Shown here one piece after another: positions 34,738 through 46,384 of a stretch of DNA of 64,000 nt. The first letter of the stretch is position 1. Every line of letters starts with the position of its first letter. This stretch comes from Cricetomys ansorgei. Its lineage: Eukaryota; Chordata; Mammalia; Rodentia; Nesomyidae. Both the position numbers and the translations under genes were made by a program. The DNA lies in NCBI GenBank assembly GCA_026225945.1, contig JAMJFZ010003163.1, positions 18,722,501-18,786,500 of the forward strand, given 5' to 3'. The notes under the pieces are model-generated. The model had not been told where the DNA came from and searched no databases. It saw only the letters and a list, made by a program, of their open reading frames with translations.

Positions 34738-34772
34738 CTGCCAACAGGAAGAATACAGTCCACGTCAGCTGA
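34738..34772 (-). other. 3' splice site (acceptor) of the Zfp423 exon, with candidate branch point
   Basis: Reading the minus strand, a pyrimidine-rich stretch (TATTCTTCCTGTTGGCAG) ends in AG at 34739-34738, directly before the exon. A branch-point-like AGCTGAC lies at 34770-34764, with its A at 34765, about 27 nt upstream of the AG, which is a normal distance. The resulting junction gives the phase expected from the Zfp423 protein (A-G-G-L). The branch point is only a motif match. Confidence 0.85.
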
Positions 34773-35256
34773 CAGGGTCTTTGGAAAGGGGTTTAAAAGA
34801 ATCACCCAGTATTTATTACGATACATTTAATTACTCTACCTCCTGGGGTCCATTATCCTTGACACCTCTCGGTATATTAATATGTGGGGGGGTTGTAGCA
34901 TGTGGTGCAGTAATTCTCAACTAGATTCTTTAATTCATGGCACAAATCTTCTAGGAGGACTTCTTGTCATCTTCCCTCCATGCATGGCTGCTGTGGGTTG
35001 TGACCCCTCGGGGAAGTGAGAACGTCTTAACATTTGTTTCCTAAAAATCCAATTCTATGGCATACCTCTCTGAATCCCCCACACTGCGCCTACCACACCT
35101 CGACTTGTAGTTATCTCTAAAGCCCTGCAGTTTAAAACCTCTCAGTCACGTTGGCCCTCCATATAACACATTTCCCAGGTCCCTGTAAATGTCCTGTCTC
35201 TATAATAAAGGGCATGAAGTTGAAGGACCCAGGATCTTTAAATCCAGAACTTGAAT

Positions 35257-35410
35257 GGAGCCAGCTATGGTGGCTACAGGCCTCTGATCTTAGCACTAGA
35301 GAAGCTGAGGTAGGAAAATTCTGAGTTCAAGACCAAACTGAGCTCCACAGTAAATATTAGGGCAGTCTGGGATACAGAGTGAAGCCCTGTCTCAAAAACA
35401 GAGCAATGAC
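35257..35410 (+). repeat. B1 SINE, old
   Basis: GAGCCAGCTATGGTGGCTAC, AGTTCAAGACCAAACTGAGC and GAAGCCCTGTCTCAAAAACA follow B1 order with many changes. Confidence 0.8.
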
Positions 35411-36439
35411 AACAAAAAGCCTGAACAGACCCAGCCCAGTGACCAGGGAGCCACCTAGACAGTAAACTCCAGGCTTGGGTAATGGGAGCGGTTTCTGCAG
35501 GACTGACGACTGCTCTAGACTTAACTCTGAAGTGAACTTCGAGCCTGTGGAGGAAAGGGGCGCATGGGAACGCTGAAGCTCTGCGTGTATATGCTCTACA
35601 CAGCCACAATTCCAGACACTCAGCTCCATTTCACAGTGTCACATCCCAGAGCTGAAAACAAGCTCGAGAGGGCATGTGGTGCAGCACCCCACAGAAAGAG
35701 AGACAGCTCTGTGAGTCCCATTTCAGAGTAGGCCTTCCCCATACGGAGCAGAGGGGTAACATCCCAGCACTATTTCCTGGCTTCTGTCTACCCTATGTCT
35801 CTACACATCTGTGGGAAGAGAGAATAGCCTCAATCTTAGCAAGTAACAGAACTTGTCAATCAACACTCAGAAGGAAAAAAATAGCAAGGTAAATATACCA
35901 CACATAATGTTAGCAACCCTCGTAAATGTCAGTGGCTTAAGCTTCCCCATTAAAATAGAAGGACCCTTGGATTGGAAAACTAAAGTGTGTATTGTCCCTT
36001 CCCACACACAATTGTCCTGGAACACAGATCCACTGGTCAAAAACTGGCAGCACACATTTAAATCAACTAAAAAGACCCCTATCGTGTATAAATGCTTTTA
36101 TGCAAATATATACACATGCAAAAGTACATGCATATGTATATGTGCATATCCACATGCACATAACTGTACCCAAAAAAGGCTCTGCAGACAACCTTTACAT
36201 TCCCCAGTGCCAGTCACCAAAGCATGAGAGAGACCTGAAGCTAAGAATGCATTCAATTTGAGGTGCAAAGCACAGACCCATAAATATTTCAATTTAGAAA
36301 CAGATAATGTTATAAGGGCTCTATTTCTCCACACTTCCAAACCCCCAGCATCAAGAACCTGGGAACACAAATCAGCTCATCGGAGAGCCAGCTGCTGCCT
36401 TCCGTGGCAGGGAACAGTGTGGGACACACGGCAGAGGCA

Positions 36440-37130
36440 GTAAAAATCAATGCTTCCATTTGTGGCCCATCAAAACATCTCTCTTCTTACCAATTAAGGG
36501 ATGTACAATTTTTAGGTTCTTTTATTACCAGAACAAGCCAACTCCCGGCAATACAGAAATCCCATTAAAAGCTAGGCAGCATATTTATCTCAGGGAATCC
36601 GATCCACAGCGGCATCAGCAATGTGAAGAAATAGGAGGCAAAGAAATGAAAAATATCATTCAGAGCCTTCGAAATGATAATCATCACACGACGTAGCTGC
36701 ACGGGCAAGCTCTGCTCTCTGAAATTCTAGTTTACTGTCTCTTCCCCTTAACTTAAAAACAAAAACAAAGAGAACCTTCTGTAGAGGATTTAAAAGAGCC
36801 AATAATTCCAGCTTTATCTGTTCTACCAACTCTCTGGATAGTAAGTTACACTCTGCACCAAACCTTTGCTACTTTACTTAACACACAGTTTAATAGACAT
36901 ATTTAAATTACCCCCTTGTTATTTTTTTTCCATATTTACTTGGCAGCACTAGCTGTAATAGCTCAGCAAATCCACAACTGGAACCACAAACACTACACTG
37001 CATTTGATCTCTTTAAATCTGGTACATCCTGTTGACTCGGGAGTAGATAAATCAGAATGTCAACTCTCGGTTTTTATAAGGCAAAAACCCATAAAGTCGT
37101 CCAAGAGTATAAATCTGTTTTAAGAAACTG
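36440..37130. promoter_or_regulatory. Candidate conserved enhancer segment
   Basis: About 700 bp of repeat-free AT-leaning DNA, 1.7 kb upstream of the exon in gene order. It contains the palindrome ATGATAATCAT at 36674-36684, followed by CACGACGTAGC, then CTAGTTTACTGTC and later CTGTAATAGCTCAGC. No ORF of note. Confidence 0.4.
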
Positions 37131-37477
37131 TCACCTCCCCTATGTCTGGCTACTAATGGGAAGGCAGGGTGGCTGTACAGAAAGAGGCAAGGGAGGGGAG
37201 AAAGGCAAAGGGGTAGAAATGAAGCCAGCTCCAGGCAGATGAAGGCCCAGACCTCGTCGTCCGGCCTCCCAGGGGATGGAGAGCTTGGCCAACCTGACCT
37301 CCAGTGAAGGTAAGGCAGAGAGAAGGCTCTGCTAGCTCTGAGGAAGAGACTTTCTCTGAAGACCCAGCACCCAAAGCCCCTCTGCTAACTCCAAGTAATC
37401 AGGACCTTGGAAACCAAAAGCCCTCTGACCCTGGGCAGGACAGGCTCTTAAGTGTCTCCTTCTAAGAATGGATTCTT

Positions 37478-37622
37478 GCCAGGCGGTGGTGGCGCACGCC
37501 TTTCATCCTAGCACTTGGGAGGCAGAAGCAGGTGGATCTCTGTGAGTTCAAGCCCAGCCTGGTTTACAGAGCAAGTTCCAGGACAGCCAGGACTACACAG
37601 AGAAACCCTGTCTCAAAAAACC
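37478..37622 (+). repeat. B1 SINE, well preserved
   Basis: GCCAGGCGGTGGTGGCGCAC head, CTGTGAGTTCAAGCCCAGCC, GTTCCAGGACAGCCAGGACT and AGAAACCCTGTCTCAAAAAA. This is one of the best B1 copies here. Confidence 0.96.
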
Positions 37623-37637
37623 AGTGACAACAACCCC

Positions 37638-37742
37638 GAAAAAAAAAGGAAGAAAAAGGAGGAGGAGAAAGAGGAGAAAGAAGGAAGAAGGATAGGAGGG
37701 AGAGGAGGAGGAAGAAGAGGAGGAGGAAGAGGAGGAAGCAAT
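37638..37742. repeat. GA-rich tract after a B1 element
   Basis: A-run passing into GGAGGA/GAAGAG units; likely expanded from the B1 tail. The open plus-strand frame over it is an artefact. Confidence 0.93.
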
Positions 37743-39502
37743 GGCCGCAGCAAGGACTCTACTTTCCTACTCCGCAGCTCCAGGGCTTCACTAGAAGGGA
37801 AGAGGACAATATGTCTTTTCCTTTTGTCAGAGAAGAAAACGGAGGTTCTCCAGAGTTACCCCAAGCTATACAAGAAACGAGTCTACACTGTTCATCTACT
37901 TTGACATCCGGTCTCAGGGGCCCAAGGCTCGGAAGGACAGAAGGTTCTTGGACCAACATCCTCCCTGGAGCACTCTCTGGCTTCTCCTCTGTCCTCCACC
38001 TACCCAGATCAGCTGCACAATAAGCCCCTCGGATCAAAGGATCGACCTTCCCTATTCTTTGACCCAGTTCATGTAGCCAGGGGTAGCCACGCCTGTCCCA
38101 TTCCTTTCCTGCCCAGTCTCTAAGGTCCTCCTGGTCCCCACTCTGAGCCTGGATGTGGCTGGAACAAGCACAGGAGGAGAGGTCTGGTGTGTCCAAATGC
38201 CAGCACATGTTTCTGTGACCTCCTGACTTCAACCACAGTCGCCCTTACTGGCCCTTCTAGTAACCCAGAAATGGGACACTGTGGTCAGCAAGCTGGGAAA
38301 AGGCAGCCTGCTGGCTTCTCCTCTGTCAAGGCCTCTGGGTCTGTGAGGGCTTTCCTGCAAGACTGTGAGCTAGCTCCTTTCCCTTTCGGCCCACTCTACT
38401 TCCCCCAGACGCCATCTACAACAGCTGATGCCTTGAACAGGGGAAACCCAAGCTACAAGGACTTTGCATGGAGCTATTCCCTTGTGGCCACATGCACGGG
38501 ACAGGAAACCAAATGAACCAGAAAACACTGCCTTCCCAATCCAAACTGATAAATGCCTCTATTTCCCAGCCATAACACTCCACCCCAGACAAATCACAGT
38601 TCACAAGTTTCTCAGTATTTGCCCAGGCAGCCATCAAGACAGAAGCTGGCATTAACTGAACCTATGTTGGGTGCCCAACACAGCCAGCTGCGGGTGCTAT
38701 GAGCAGTTGCCATCATGTCCCAATTCTAAGTAATGAAAACAGGGTTCTATAGGTTAGTCAAGCAGCGGAGAAGTTGCAGGGCCACTACAGTCTACTAACA
38801 GAGACTTGACAAGAAACAATGAGTTAGTTGTACCTGCCATCAAAGTCATATGGAAGGTCTCTGTTGGTCCCTGCTGTCTTCTCCATCCTACCAAGGGTCT
38901 GCGTAGACATATAGGCTTTTAGTTCCAAGAACTGCCCAACTGCTTCTGCACAGGACTTAATACTTCCTACTCCCTAGCAGAAATCCCTTACCTCTCACTC
39001 ACCTAACACAAACTTCACGCACGCCTCTCCTGCCTCCCTTCCCCTGGCTGTGAGAACACTTGGGACAAAAGGTGCTCATGTGGACCGGTTTGCCTTTTCT
39101 CTCTCACAATCACTACGGCAGTCTGCATTTCCTAGACACACCAAGATGGTTCTCATTCCACCTGCCCCCTCTGCAACAAATCCTTGACTCTGCACCCAGC
39201 AAGAAGAGGAGCCTACTTCTCCTCCACGATTCCCCTAAAGCTGGCAAGCCTCTAGCCAACAGAATGCAATGGAAGTGATGTGCAGGGATTCTGAGGCAGT
39301 AAGTCTCCTGGGATACTCCCACTGGGAATGAAGCTGCCAGACTGCAAGAAGCCCGAGCCTAGCACAGCTCCAGCTTAACTCCCAGCCTCCAGTGCCAACC
39401 GCTGGCCACAGGGATACATCAGTTCCAGCTTTCAACTCCAATAAGCTTCAGATGGCTGTAGCTCTGGCCACCAAAAAACCCACAGCATTATGACCTTTAA
39501 AA

Positions 39503-39564
39503 ATACACACATGCAGGCGCACGTGCGCGCACACACACACACACACACACACATACACACACAC
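39503..39564. repeat. (CA)n microsatellite
   Basis: A mixed ACACATGC/GCGC lead is followed by CA repeats from about 39530. Confidence 0.95.
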
Positions 39565-39634
39565 GGCAGATTGTCAGTCACTCAAAAGCACTGAGTAGGG
39601 TGGCTTGACACACAGTGGCAACCAGAGCCATGCC

Positions 39635-39765
39635 CATCAGACTGCAAGCTCCATGGGCTGTGGCTATGACTGCTTCTGCTCATTACCATCCCCCAGTCCC
39701 TAGTCTAGACAGACACATGGTGGGCACTCAGTAAGTGCTAAGCATGTGGAAAAATGAATTGGTTT
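39635..39765 (+). repeat. L2 LINE 3' end
   Basis: GACTGCAAGCTCCATGGGCT, CCCCAGTCCCTAGTC, CATGGTGGGCACTCAGTAAG and TGGAAAAATGAATT match the L2 ending in order. Confidence 0.7.
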
Positions 39766-40764
39766 CAAAGAAGCAAGTGTCTATATCTACAAGGATTAGG
39801 ACATAAGAAAGCAGACGTCACAACACTGTTTATCAGGTTTCATTAAGTGGGATCACATAAAGATATCATCTTTTAGGTTGAAAAAGTCAAATATTGCTGA
39901 TGTCAAAGTATTCAGCTTGTACAGAGAGGCTAGTCTGTCACACTGGCTTCTTCTTGAAATCCAACCAACTGCGCCACTCCACCCAATGAAACCCAGTATC
40001 TGAAACCAAGGGTAGTGGACTGGAGGTTTCTGGTAGCAGAGGCCATGACACACACTGGTAGCTCCTTTACTTCCTCAGGGTGACAGTGTGAAGGAGGGCC
40101 ATGGACTCTGAAGCAAGCACTACACAGCCCAAGAAGTGGCAGAGGAAGGACAGCAGTTTGTCAAAGGCACAGGAAGGTGGCCCAGCCTCCCCAGCAAGTG
40201 GACTCTTGGGGCCCCCTGCCTAAAGCTTCCATGTCACAGTAAGTTGATGCCTAGATACCATGGCTACCCCCCAAGTTTCCAAACTACATAAGGAACACTC
40301 CAGAAAAGACAGCTCTGGATTCCAGATCCCCAACTAACTAACCACTCCACAGGGCATTCAAGGAGGGTGTACCTGAGGAAGAAGGGCTGGATGGAGAAGA
40401 CTGTGCTTGCCCAGTCCAGGGAAACAGAAGGGAGAAGCCTGGGACTGTAGGCTTGGGAGACTTCCTGGGCTCCTGGCCTGGGGCTGTCAGGGCTCCCCAG
40501 CACCTAAGGGCAGCTGAGACAGACTCAACAGGAATCACTAGTGAGTGAGGCCCCTCTGTCCCCTCCTAGCCAACACACCCAGACGGGGCTATACATTCAG
40601 CTAACCCTGGACACCCTGAGAACCTCCGAGAACCATGGGGAAGGCCCTGTCTTTGAGGCTTCCGGGCTGAGCACCACATGGTAGAAGCAGAAAACCATAA
40701 TACCCCAAGGACAGAGCTGGGAAGAAGAGGGCAGTGCCAACCATCACACACCTTCATCCACTCC

Positions 40765-40825
40765 TCCTTCACCCACAAGTGTTTCCTGAGTACCCGGTGT
40801 GTGCCAGGCATAATACAGACATGTT
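40765..40825 (-). repeat. L2-type fragment
   Basis: TGTTTCCTGAGTACCCGGTG followed by TGTGCCAGGCATAATACAGA resembles the reversed L2/MIR phrase. Confidence 0.5.
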
Positions 40826-41202
40826 TGCTACAACCTAAGTGCACTTCCTAACCCTGTTTGTCTTGGTGGCCTCAAAGTCCACAGAAAGCCTGGCACAAAA
40901 ACGACACATATCAAACACAATGTGGGCAAATGAGTGAGCAGGTGACTCGCTGAAGGGAAAGTGGGGCAGGAATATGGGTTACGCAGACAGCTCTAGACGC
41001 CCCCTGCTACATATGACCTCAGACATGTCTCCTGCCTGAGCTTCTAGTTCCCGCTGTGCCCACACGGCCCTGAGTGGGACTGGCAGCATCTGTTCCTGCC
41101 GCAGCAAGCAGAGAGTGTAACGCTCACTAAACGGACTGCCCGGACAGCTGTGGTAGGATGTGAAACCAGCTAAGCCCCACCTACCAATAAGTACATGAGC
41201 AT

Positions 41203-41222
41203 GGGGGTGGGGGGGAGGGGGG
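41203..41222 (+). repeat. G-run with G-quadruplex potential
   Basis: Runs of 5, 7 and 6 G separated by one T and one A. The long run could supply two tracts. Confidence 0.7.
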
Positions 41223-41594
41223 TCGTCTAGGGAAGAGTGAGAGCAGGCGAAGGCAGAAAGAAGGATCACAGGGAGAGAGGGGCTGGAAAGGAAGAGGGGG
41301 CACAAGTCAAGAGTCAGCCAGGCAGGCAAGTACTTGGAAGGCCTCCCTTCTCATCTCTCTTCACAACCAGACCCAAATGTAAAACTGTGCTCTCCACCTC
41401 TGCAGAAAGCAGAACCACCCAGTGCTGAGTTCCAGGTACATCCAAGGGCTGAGAGCCCAGTCTGGGAAACATCAAGACACCAGGTATGGGCCACTACAGA
41501 TGGACACAAGTTGCTGGACTAAAAGCAGTCATTTAAAACCAGCAGACGGCTGGATTTATAAGATCAGGGACCATGGAAAGGACAGAGAGGATAT

Positions 41595-41960
41595 ACAAGA
41601 GCCACAGGCTTTGGAGCCAACTTGTCTCAGTTCAAATCCACATTCCACCATTTAGCAAGTGGAGACTTTGGACAAGTAATTTCCTATCTCGGAGGCTCAT
41701 TTAAAATTCTTTTTTTTTTAAAGGTTTGTTTTTGTTTTTTAATGTACATTGGTGTTTTGCCTGCACGTACACTGTGTGAGGGTGTCGGATCCCCTGGAAC
41801 TGGAATCACAAGACAGCTTTGAGCTGCCATGTTGGTACTGGGAATTGAACCCAGGTCCTCTGGAAGAGCAGCCAGTGCTTTTAACCGCAGAACCGTCTCT
41901 CCAGCCCCCATTTAATTCTTTCATCGTTACAGTGAGAAAATGATGGTTCATGGTTACTGA
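41595..41960 (-). repeat. MIR SINE split by a B3-type insertion
   Basis: The first half reads GGCTTTGGAGCCAACTTGTC, AGTTCAAATCCACATTCCAC, TGGACAAGTAATTTCC; the second, after 41908, reads TTCATCGTTACAGTGAGAAA. Together they follow the reversed MIR sequence. The gap is filled by the SINE at 41720-41908. Confidence 0.65.
41720..41908 (-). repeat. B3/B3A-type SINE with target-site duplication
   Basis: Reversed element: GTACATTGGTGTTTTGCCTG, GTGAGGGTGTCGGATCCCCT, GGAATTGAACCCAGGTCCTC and CCGTCTCTCCAGCCCC. CATTTAAAATTCTT on the left (about 41699) and CATTTAATTCTTT on the right (about 41909) look like a duplicated target in the MIR. Confidence 0.85.
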
Positions 41961-42984
41961 CTTATTGCTGCTATTAGTCAAACCCAACACACACAACATC
42001 ATGACCCAGGCAAGGTTAAAGATATCATATACAAGTGAGGTCTTGTGTGCTCCTCAGGATAGAGAAGGGTGGGGAGATCGAGGCACAAAAATGTCCATGC
42101 ACATCCCCCCTCCCTAAAACTCACTTAGCCCAGAGAGTAACTGAGTCAGCTCCAAACCCCCTCATCCCTGAACAAGCTTGCCACATGACTTGAGTCTGCC
42201 AGGGGGGCCAACACTGATACATTTACCTCACAGTTCACTGGCCTACCATTCTTGTCCTCGCCACTACTGTAACTGAGGGGGAAATAAGCTGGAAGGCACC
42301 TGCCATTTCCATGTTCACTGGAGGCAACACTTCCTTAAGTGGGAAATCCATACTTCACTCTAGCAGCCTGTAAGCTTCTTTAAAACACGTCCCCACGGCA
42401 GGAAGCACTATCAGAACTTAGGTGCTGGGGCAAAGCCCTAGCTTTCCTCTGTGTCTCTCTGGGCCCTGCCTGCAGAGGAGGGGACATTTTTTGACACAGC
42501 CAGAGCTGGTGGGCCTGCAAGGACACAGGCCAAACACAACCAACAGCCTCCAGTCCCAATTAGACAGCATGTTTGGGCATCCACTGCCAGCCCCATTATT
42601 TATCTGTAGGTTTATAGCATTGCAGCACAAACCAGCACTTAACACTCACCCTAAGGTGTCCTTTGGCAGCAGAGATCTTGGCAAATAGCTCAACACTCAA
42701 CTTAATGTCCATGTTCTTCCGGTTAAAGAAGTGACTGGTGCCCCCAGTCAGGGCCAGTGGGTTCATAGATGGAAGTCCAGTCAAGGTCAGAGTTGCACTA
42801 CATGAGCCTTGCTGGATATACTGTCCCAACTGTCCATGAGGAAGTGGTCCAACCCAGGATCCCTTGGAAATGACCAGAACCTTCCAGAAAACATCTCTTC
42901 ATCTGAGAGATATTCTGGAACCTGCAACCAAAAATGGCTGGTGGTACTGTACCCAAGGTTTCCTCCTTCTTTTGCATCTTGGGT

Positions 42985-43395
42985 CCTGGTTTGCTCTCTA
43001 TTGCTGCAATCAAACACCATGACCAAAAGCAACTTGGAGAGGAAGGGTTTATTTGGCTTACACTTCTGTTCAGGGACTGTGCCACAGCCTGTAGTTGAGA
43101 GAAGTTAGGGCAGGAATTTGAGGCAGGAGCTGAAGCAGAAGCCATGGAGGAGCGTTGCTTACTGGCTTACTCCCCATGATTTGCTCAGCCTGCTTTCTTA
43201 CACAACCCAGAATCACCCACCCAGGGGTGACACTGCCCACAGTGTGCTGGGCCCTTCCACAGCAATCATTAATGAAGAAAATGCCCCACAGACTTGCCTA
43301 TAGGCCCATCTGATGAAGGCATTTTCTCAGTTGGTTTCTCTCCCAGATAACCCCAAGTGTGTCAAGTTGACAAGAACTGAGTATACAGAAAGCCA
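42985..43395 (+). repeat. Rodent interspersed repeat, family name uncertain
   Basis: I recognise this as a dispersed muroid repeat. It has GCTCTCTATTGCTGCAATCA, ACACCATGACCAAAAGCAAC, GTTTATTTGGCTTACACTTC, GCTCAGCCTGCTTTCTTACA, GGGCCCTTCCACAGCAATCA, GAAAATGCCCCACAG, and CAAGTGTGTCAAGTTGACAA at the end. I cannot name the family with confidence. It does not encode protein. Confidence 0.7.
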
Positions 43396-43984
43396 AGCAG
43401 GATAAGGCTCAGGTGAAAACCCATGGCCACTCAGATACCAAGTAAAACAAATCTCTAGCCTCACACAAGCTGCACACATAGAGTGTTGGGGAAGTTTATT
43501 TTTAGTTACGTTTGAAATTTTTTATGCACTGTTGGGTGAGGGGCTATCCTAGGTCTAGGGCGTTCTGTATTGTTTGCAGGTGTTGGATTTCTGTGGGGGT
43601 TGTTTAATTGCTAATGATCTGCATGTGCTACCAGTAGACGACCTGAGGAGTTCTGAAAGAATAAAAACACCTGAGCTGAGAGCTTAGGGTTCCACTGTCA
43701 ATTGAGGAGGGTGCTGACCAGGATGGTGGTTCCCTCTGCTGAGGTCTGGCAGGGTTTGCTCCTATGAAAAGCGTCCTTGTTTTCCTTGCTGAGATGCCCC
43801 AGCAGCAGCGGACTACTACAATAGGATATTCCTGGAAGGCTAGCGGGAGCAAAAGCCCCCAAGAAAGAGTGGTCCTGCCTGGCTCCTTGACATAGTCATC
43901 ACCCTGTGAACCCAACACAGCCCCAGTAGCTATTTTTTCCTTAAAGATGGAAGTTTTTACTTTTATATAAAATCTCTGGAAATT

Positions 43985-44164
43985 TTTTAGAACAATTTAT
44001 TGTGTGTGTCCATATACTTATTATCCATGTCATGGCACATATGCGTAGGTCATGGGATAGCTTAGAAGTTTGTTCTCTCCTTCTGCCAAATGGGATCTGA
44101 GATGAAATTCAAGTTGTTAGGCCAGACTGCAAGTGCCCTGACCCAACCATCTTGCTGGCCCCAA
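43985..44164 (-). repeat. B2/B3-class SINE, diverged
   Basis: TTTATTGTGTGTGTCCATAT, AAGTTTGTTCTCTCCTTCTG, CCATCTTGCTGGCCCC mark the reversed tRNA-type head and body. The element is old. Confidence 0.6.
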
Positions 44165-44187
44165 AGCTCTGGATTTTTTTTGTGTGT

Positions 44188-44295
44188 TAACTTTAAGCAC
44201 TCAGGAGTCAGAGGCAGGCAGATTTCTGAGTTCAAAGTCAGTCTGGTTTACAGAGAGAGCGCCAGGACTGCCAGAACTACACAGAGAAAACCTGC
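44188..44295 (+). repeat. B1 SINE, 5'-truncated
   Basis: It starts inside the element at AAGCACTCAGGAGTCAGAGG. It then has CAGATTTCTGAGTTCAAAGT and CTACACAGAGAAAACCTG. Confidence 0.85.
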
Positions 44296-45987
44296 CTGGG
44301 GTGGGGGTGGGGAGTAAGCCTTTGGAGGATTGGATATGGCCTAGAGCCCAACTGAGAGTCTCTGCCATGGGCACCGAGCGGGAGCCACTGGGGGCTCCCA
44401 CATCCAGGGCCGTCTGCTCAGTGCTGCTTAGAGGACGAGGTTAGCCGAACAGTGTATGACAGTGTCCATTCTTTGGACACTCAGGACCCAGGCTGTGTCC
44501 ATTTCGTGAGATCTCAATAACTTACACTGCTGAGCCTGTATCCTCACCCTGAACACAAAGGTTGGTTGGTCAGGTTACGCGCTCCCCCTGGCAGAGCCCC
44601 GTTCATGCTGGGATCACACCAGTGTCTGCCAACCAGGCTCTGGTCAGCTGTGAGCTCCTCACCCACCACCCACCCAGATACAGCCCTGCCAGACACAAAA
44701 TTTCTTATCTGCAGTCCACCAACATTTACCGAAATACCTACTAGGTTCTATCCACCATTTGAAGCACCGCGGGCGCCCCAAAGAACCAAGAGCAGCTCCG
44801 TACTGTGAAGAGACCAACATTCTGTCACAAGCACCATGCTCTTGGTGATTGTTTATAAATAAGGGGAAAACACACTCTCCCAACCCAGCTGTTCGAGTGT
44901 GGCGTCCAGCCCATAAAGACACAGGGACATGGCAGCTTCTTCTGCCCACAGCACACCTGCACAAGCTCACTTGACAGAGGTACGGGAGGAACGGAAAGTA
45001 ACAGGGAAGGTGGGGTGTAGGAGAGGAGAAGAGAGGACGTAAAGGAGAGCCGTGTTCTGAATGTTCCCCCTGGAAAGGAGAAATAAATGTTTTCCATTAA
45101 GCAGTTAACAGTGGCACTCCTCCGAGCCACGCCATCTTAACAGAACCAATCTCGGCGCATGCAGTGCAGAAGAATGGTGGGACGAAGCCACCCCGGAACT
45201 CTGAAAATTGCACGCTGTGACTCGCTGGTGACCTCCTGAAGTGGTGGCCATTCTGCCCTCTCCGAGCCATCAGGTGACATCTCCAGGCAGGCTAGAGGTG
45301 GGCAGGGGAAGATCAATCCAAATATCTGTGGCTAGGGCCAGGCCTGGCTCTGCTAATCGCTCTAGATCCTGGTGCAGAACTCAAGGCCAAGATGCTGGAG
45401 CAAAAATCACTCCCTTGTGGTAGCTGCAGAAGGGAAAGCCCAGTGAGGAAACAGGGGATCGAAGGAGTCTGCCTTGCTCTAACTGGAACCCATGGCTAGA
45501 CTGCAGAAGCCCGGCTGAGGATGAGAGTTCATAGAGCCCAGAATGAGCACAAGACTGCTATCGCTTTTGGGTACCCTGCATCTCTGTAGTTCTCAGTGGG
45601 CCCATCTGTAAGGTGGACTGAGGAAAGACTTTTTGAAAGTGTACCCTGGTGACCTGTGGTTGTGCCAGGATAGGCCTGGGACAGACACTTAGAAAGTGTC
45701 GTGACCCCACCCAGGAGGGAATCCTTGCTTCTGCTGTTCTCTGCAAGGGCTCCTAAGAGGAGCACTTTCCAGGAGCTCAGAGGCCCACCAGCCAACTCCA
45801 CCTTACCAGCCAAGGCTCCCTGAAGTAAGTCACACCCCTTGCTTCCTGCCCATCCCCACAGGTACCCTGGGCACTTGCTAATATACCTCTTTCTGCTACT
45901 GATCACAGCAGTTTGTTGGACCAGCTTCCCTCAATCTTCAGCAGGTAGTATAGGGCCTGGTCTGCAGGAAGTGCTCCGAAAAGACTT

Positions 45988-46135
45988 GTGAGCCTGGGTG
46001 TGGTGGCACATGTCTTTAATCCCAGCACTCCTGAGACAAAAAGGCAGGAGGATCTCTGTGAGTTCAAGGTCACCCTGGTCTACATAGAGATTCCAGTCCA
46101 GGCAGGGCTACATAATGAGATCCTGTCTCAAAAAA
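45988..46135 (+). repeat. B1 SINE
   Basis: GCCTGGGTGTGGTGGCACAT, TGTGAGTTCAAGGTCACCCT and GAGATCCTGTCTCAAAAAAG. Confidence 0.93.
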
Positions 46136-46247
46136 GGAAGGAAAGGGAGGAAAGGAAAAAAAAAAAAAAAGGGAAGGGAAGGGAAGGAAAGGGAAGGGAA
46201 GGGAAGGGAAGGGAAGGGAAGGGAAGGGAAGGGAAGGGAAGGGAAGG
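46136..46247. repeat. (GGGAA)n microsatellite
   Basis: Long array of GGGAA pentamers with GGAAA variants at its start, grown from the B1 tail. Confidence 0.97.
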
Positions 46248-46292
46248 TTCACTTCAGGTGAACCATGCCATCAGATGTGACATTTAATGATC

Positions 46293-46384
46293 AAGCTGGA
46301 GGTGTGCTCAGAGATAGTGTACTTGCTTAGCATGTACACAGCCTTGTGTTTTATCCCTAGCACAACTAAACAAACAAACAAATC
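46293..46384 (+). repeat. ID-type SINE, diverged
   Basis: GCTGGAGGTGTGCTCAGAGA, GTACTTGCTTAGCATGTACA and TTTTATCCCTAGCAC mark the tRNA-like body. A tail of CAAA repeats follows. Confidence 0.7.

Noticed and set aside
34523..34744. The full minus-strand open frame of 73 codons taken as a small protein
   Set aside because: It is the Zfp423 exon plus a few intronic codons at each end; the splice signals at 34738 and 34536 explain the true limits. The apparent start codon is a TTG in intron.
46070..46252. Phe/Pro-rich repeat protein on the minus strand
   Set aside because: Translation of the (GGGAA)n array in a B1 tail.
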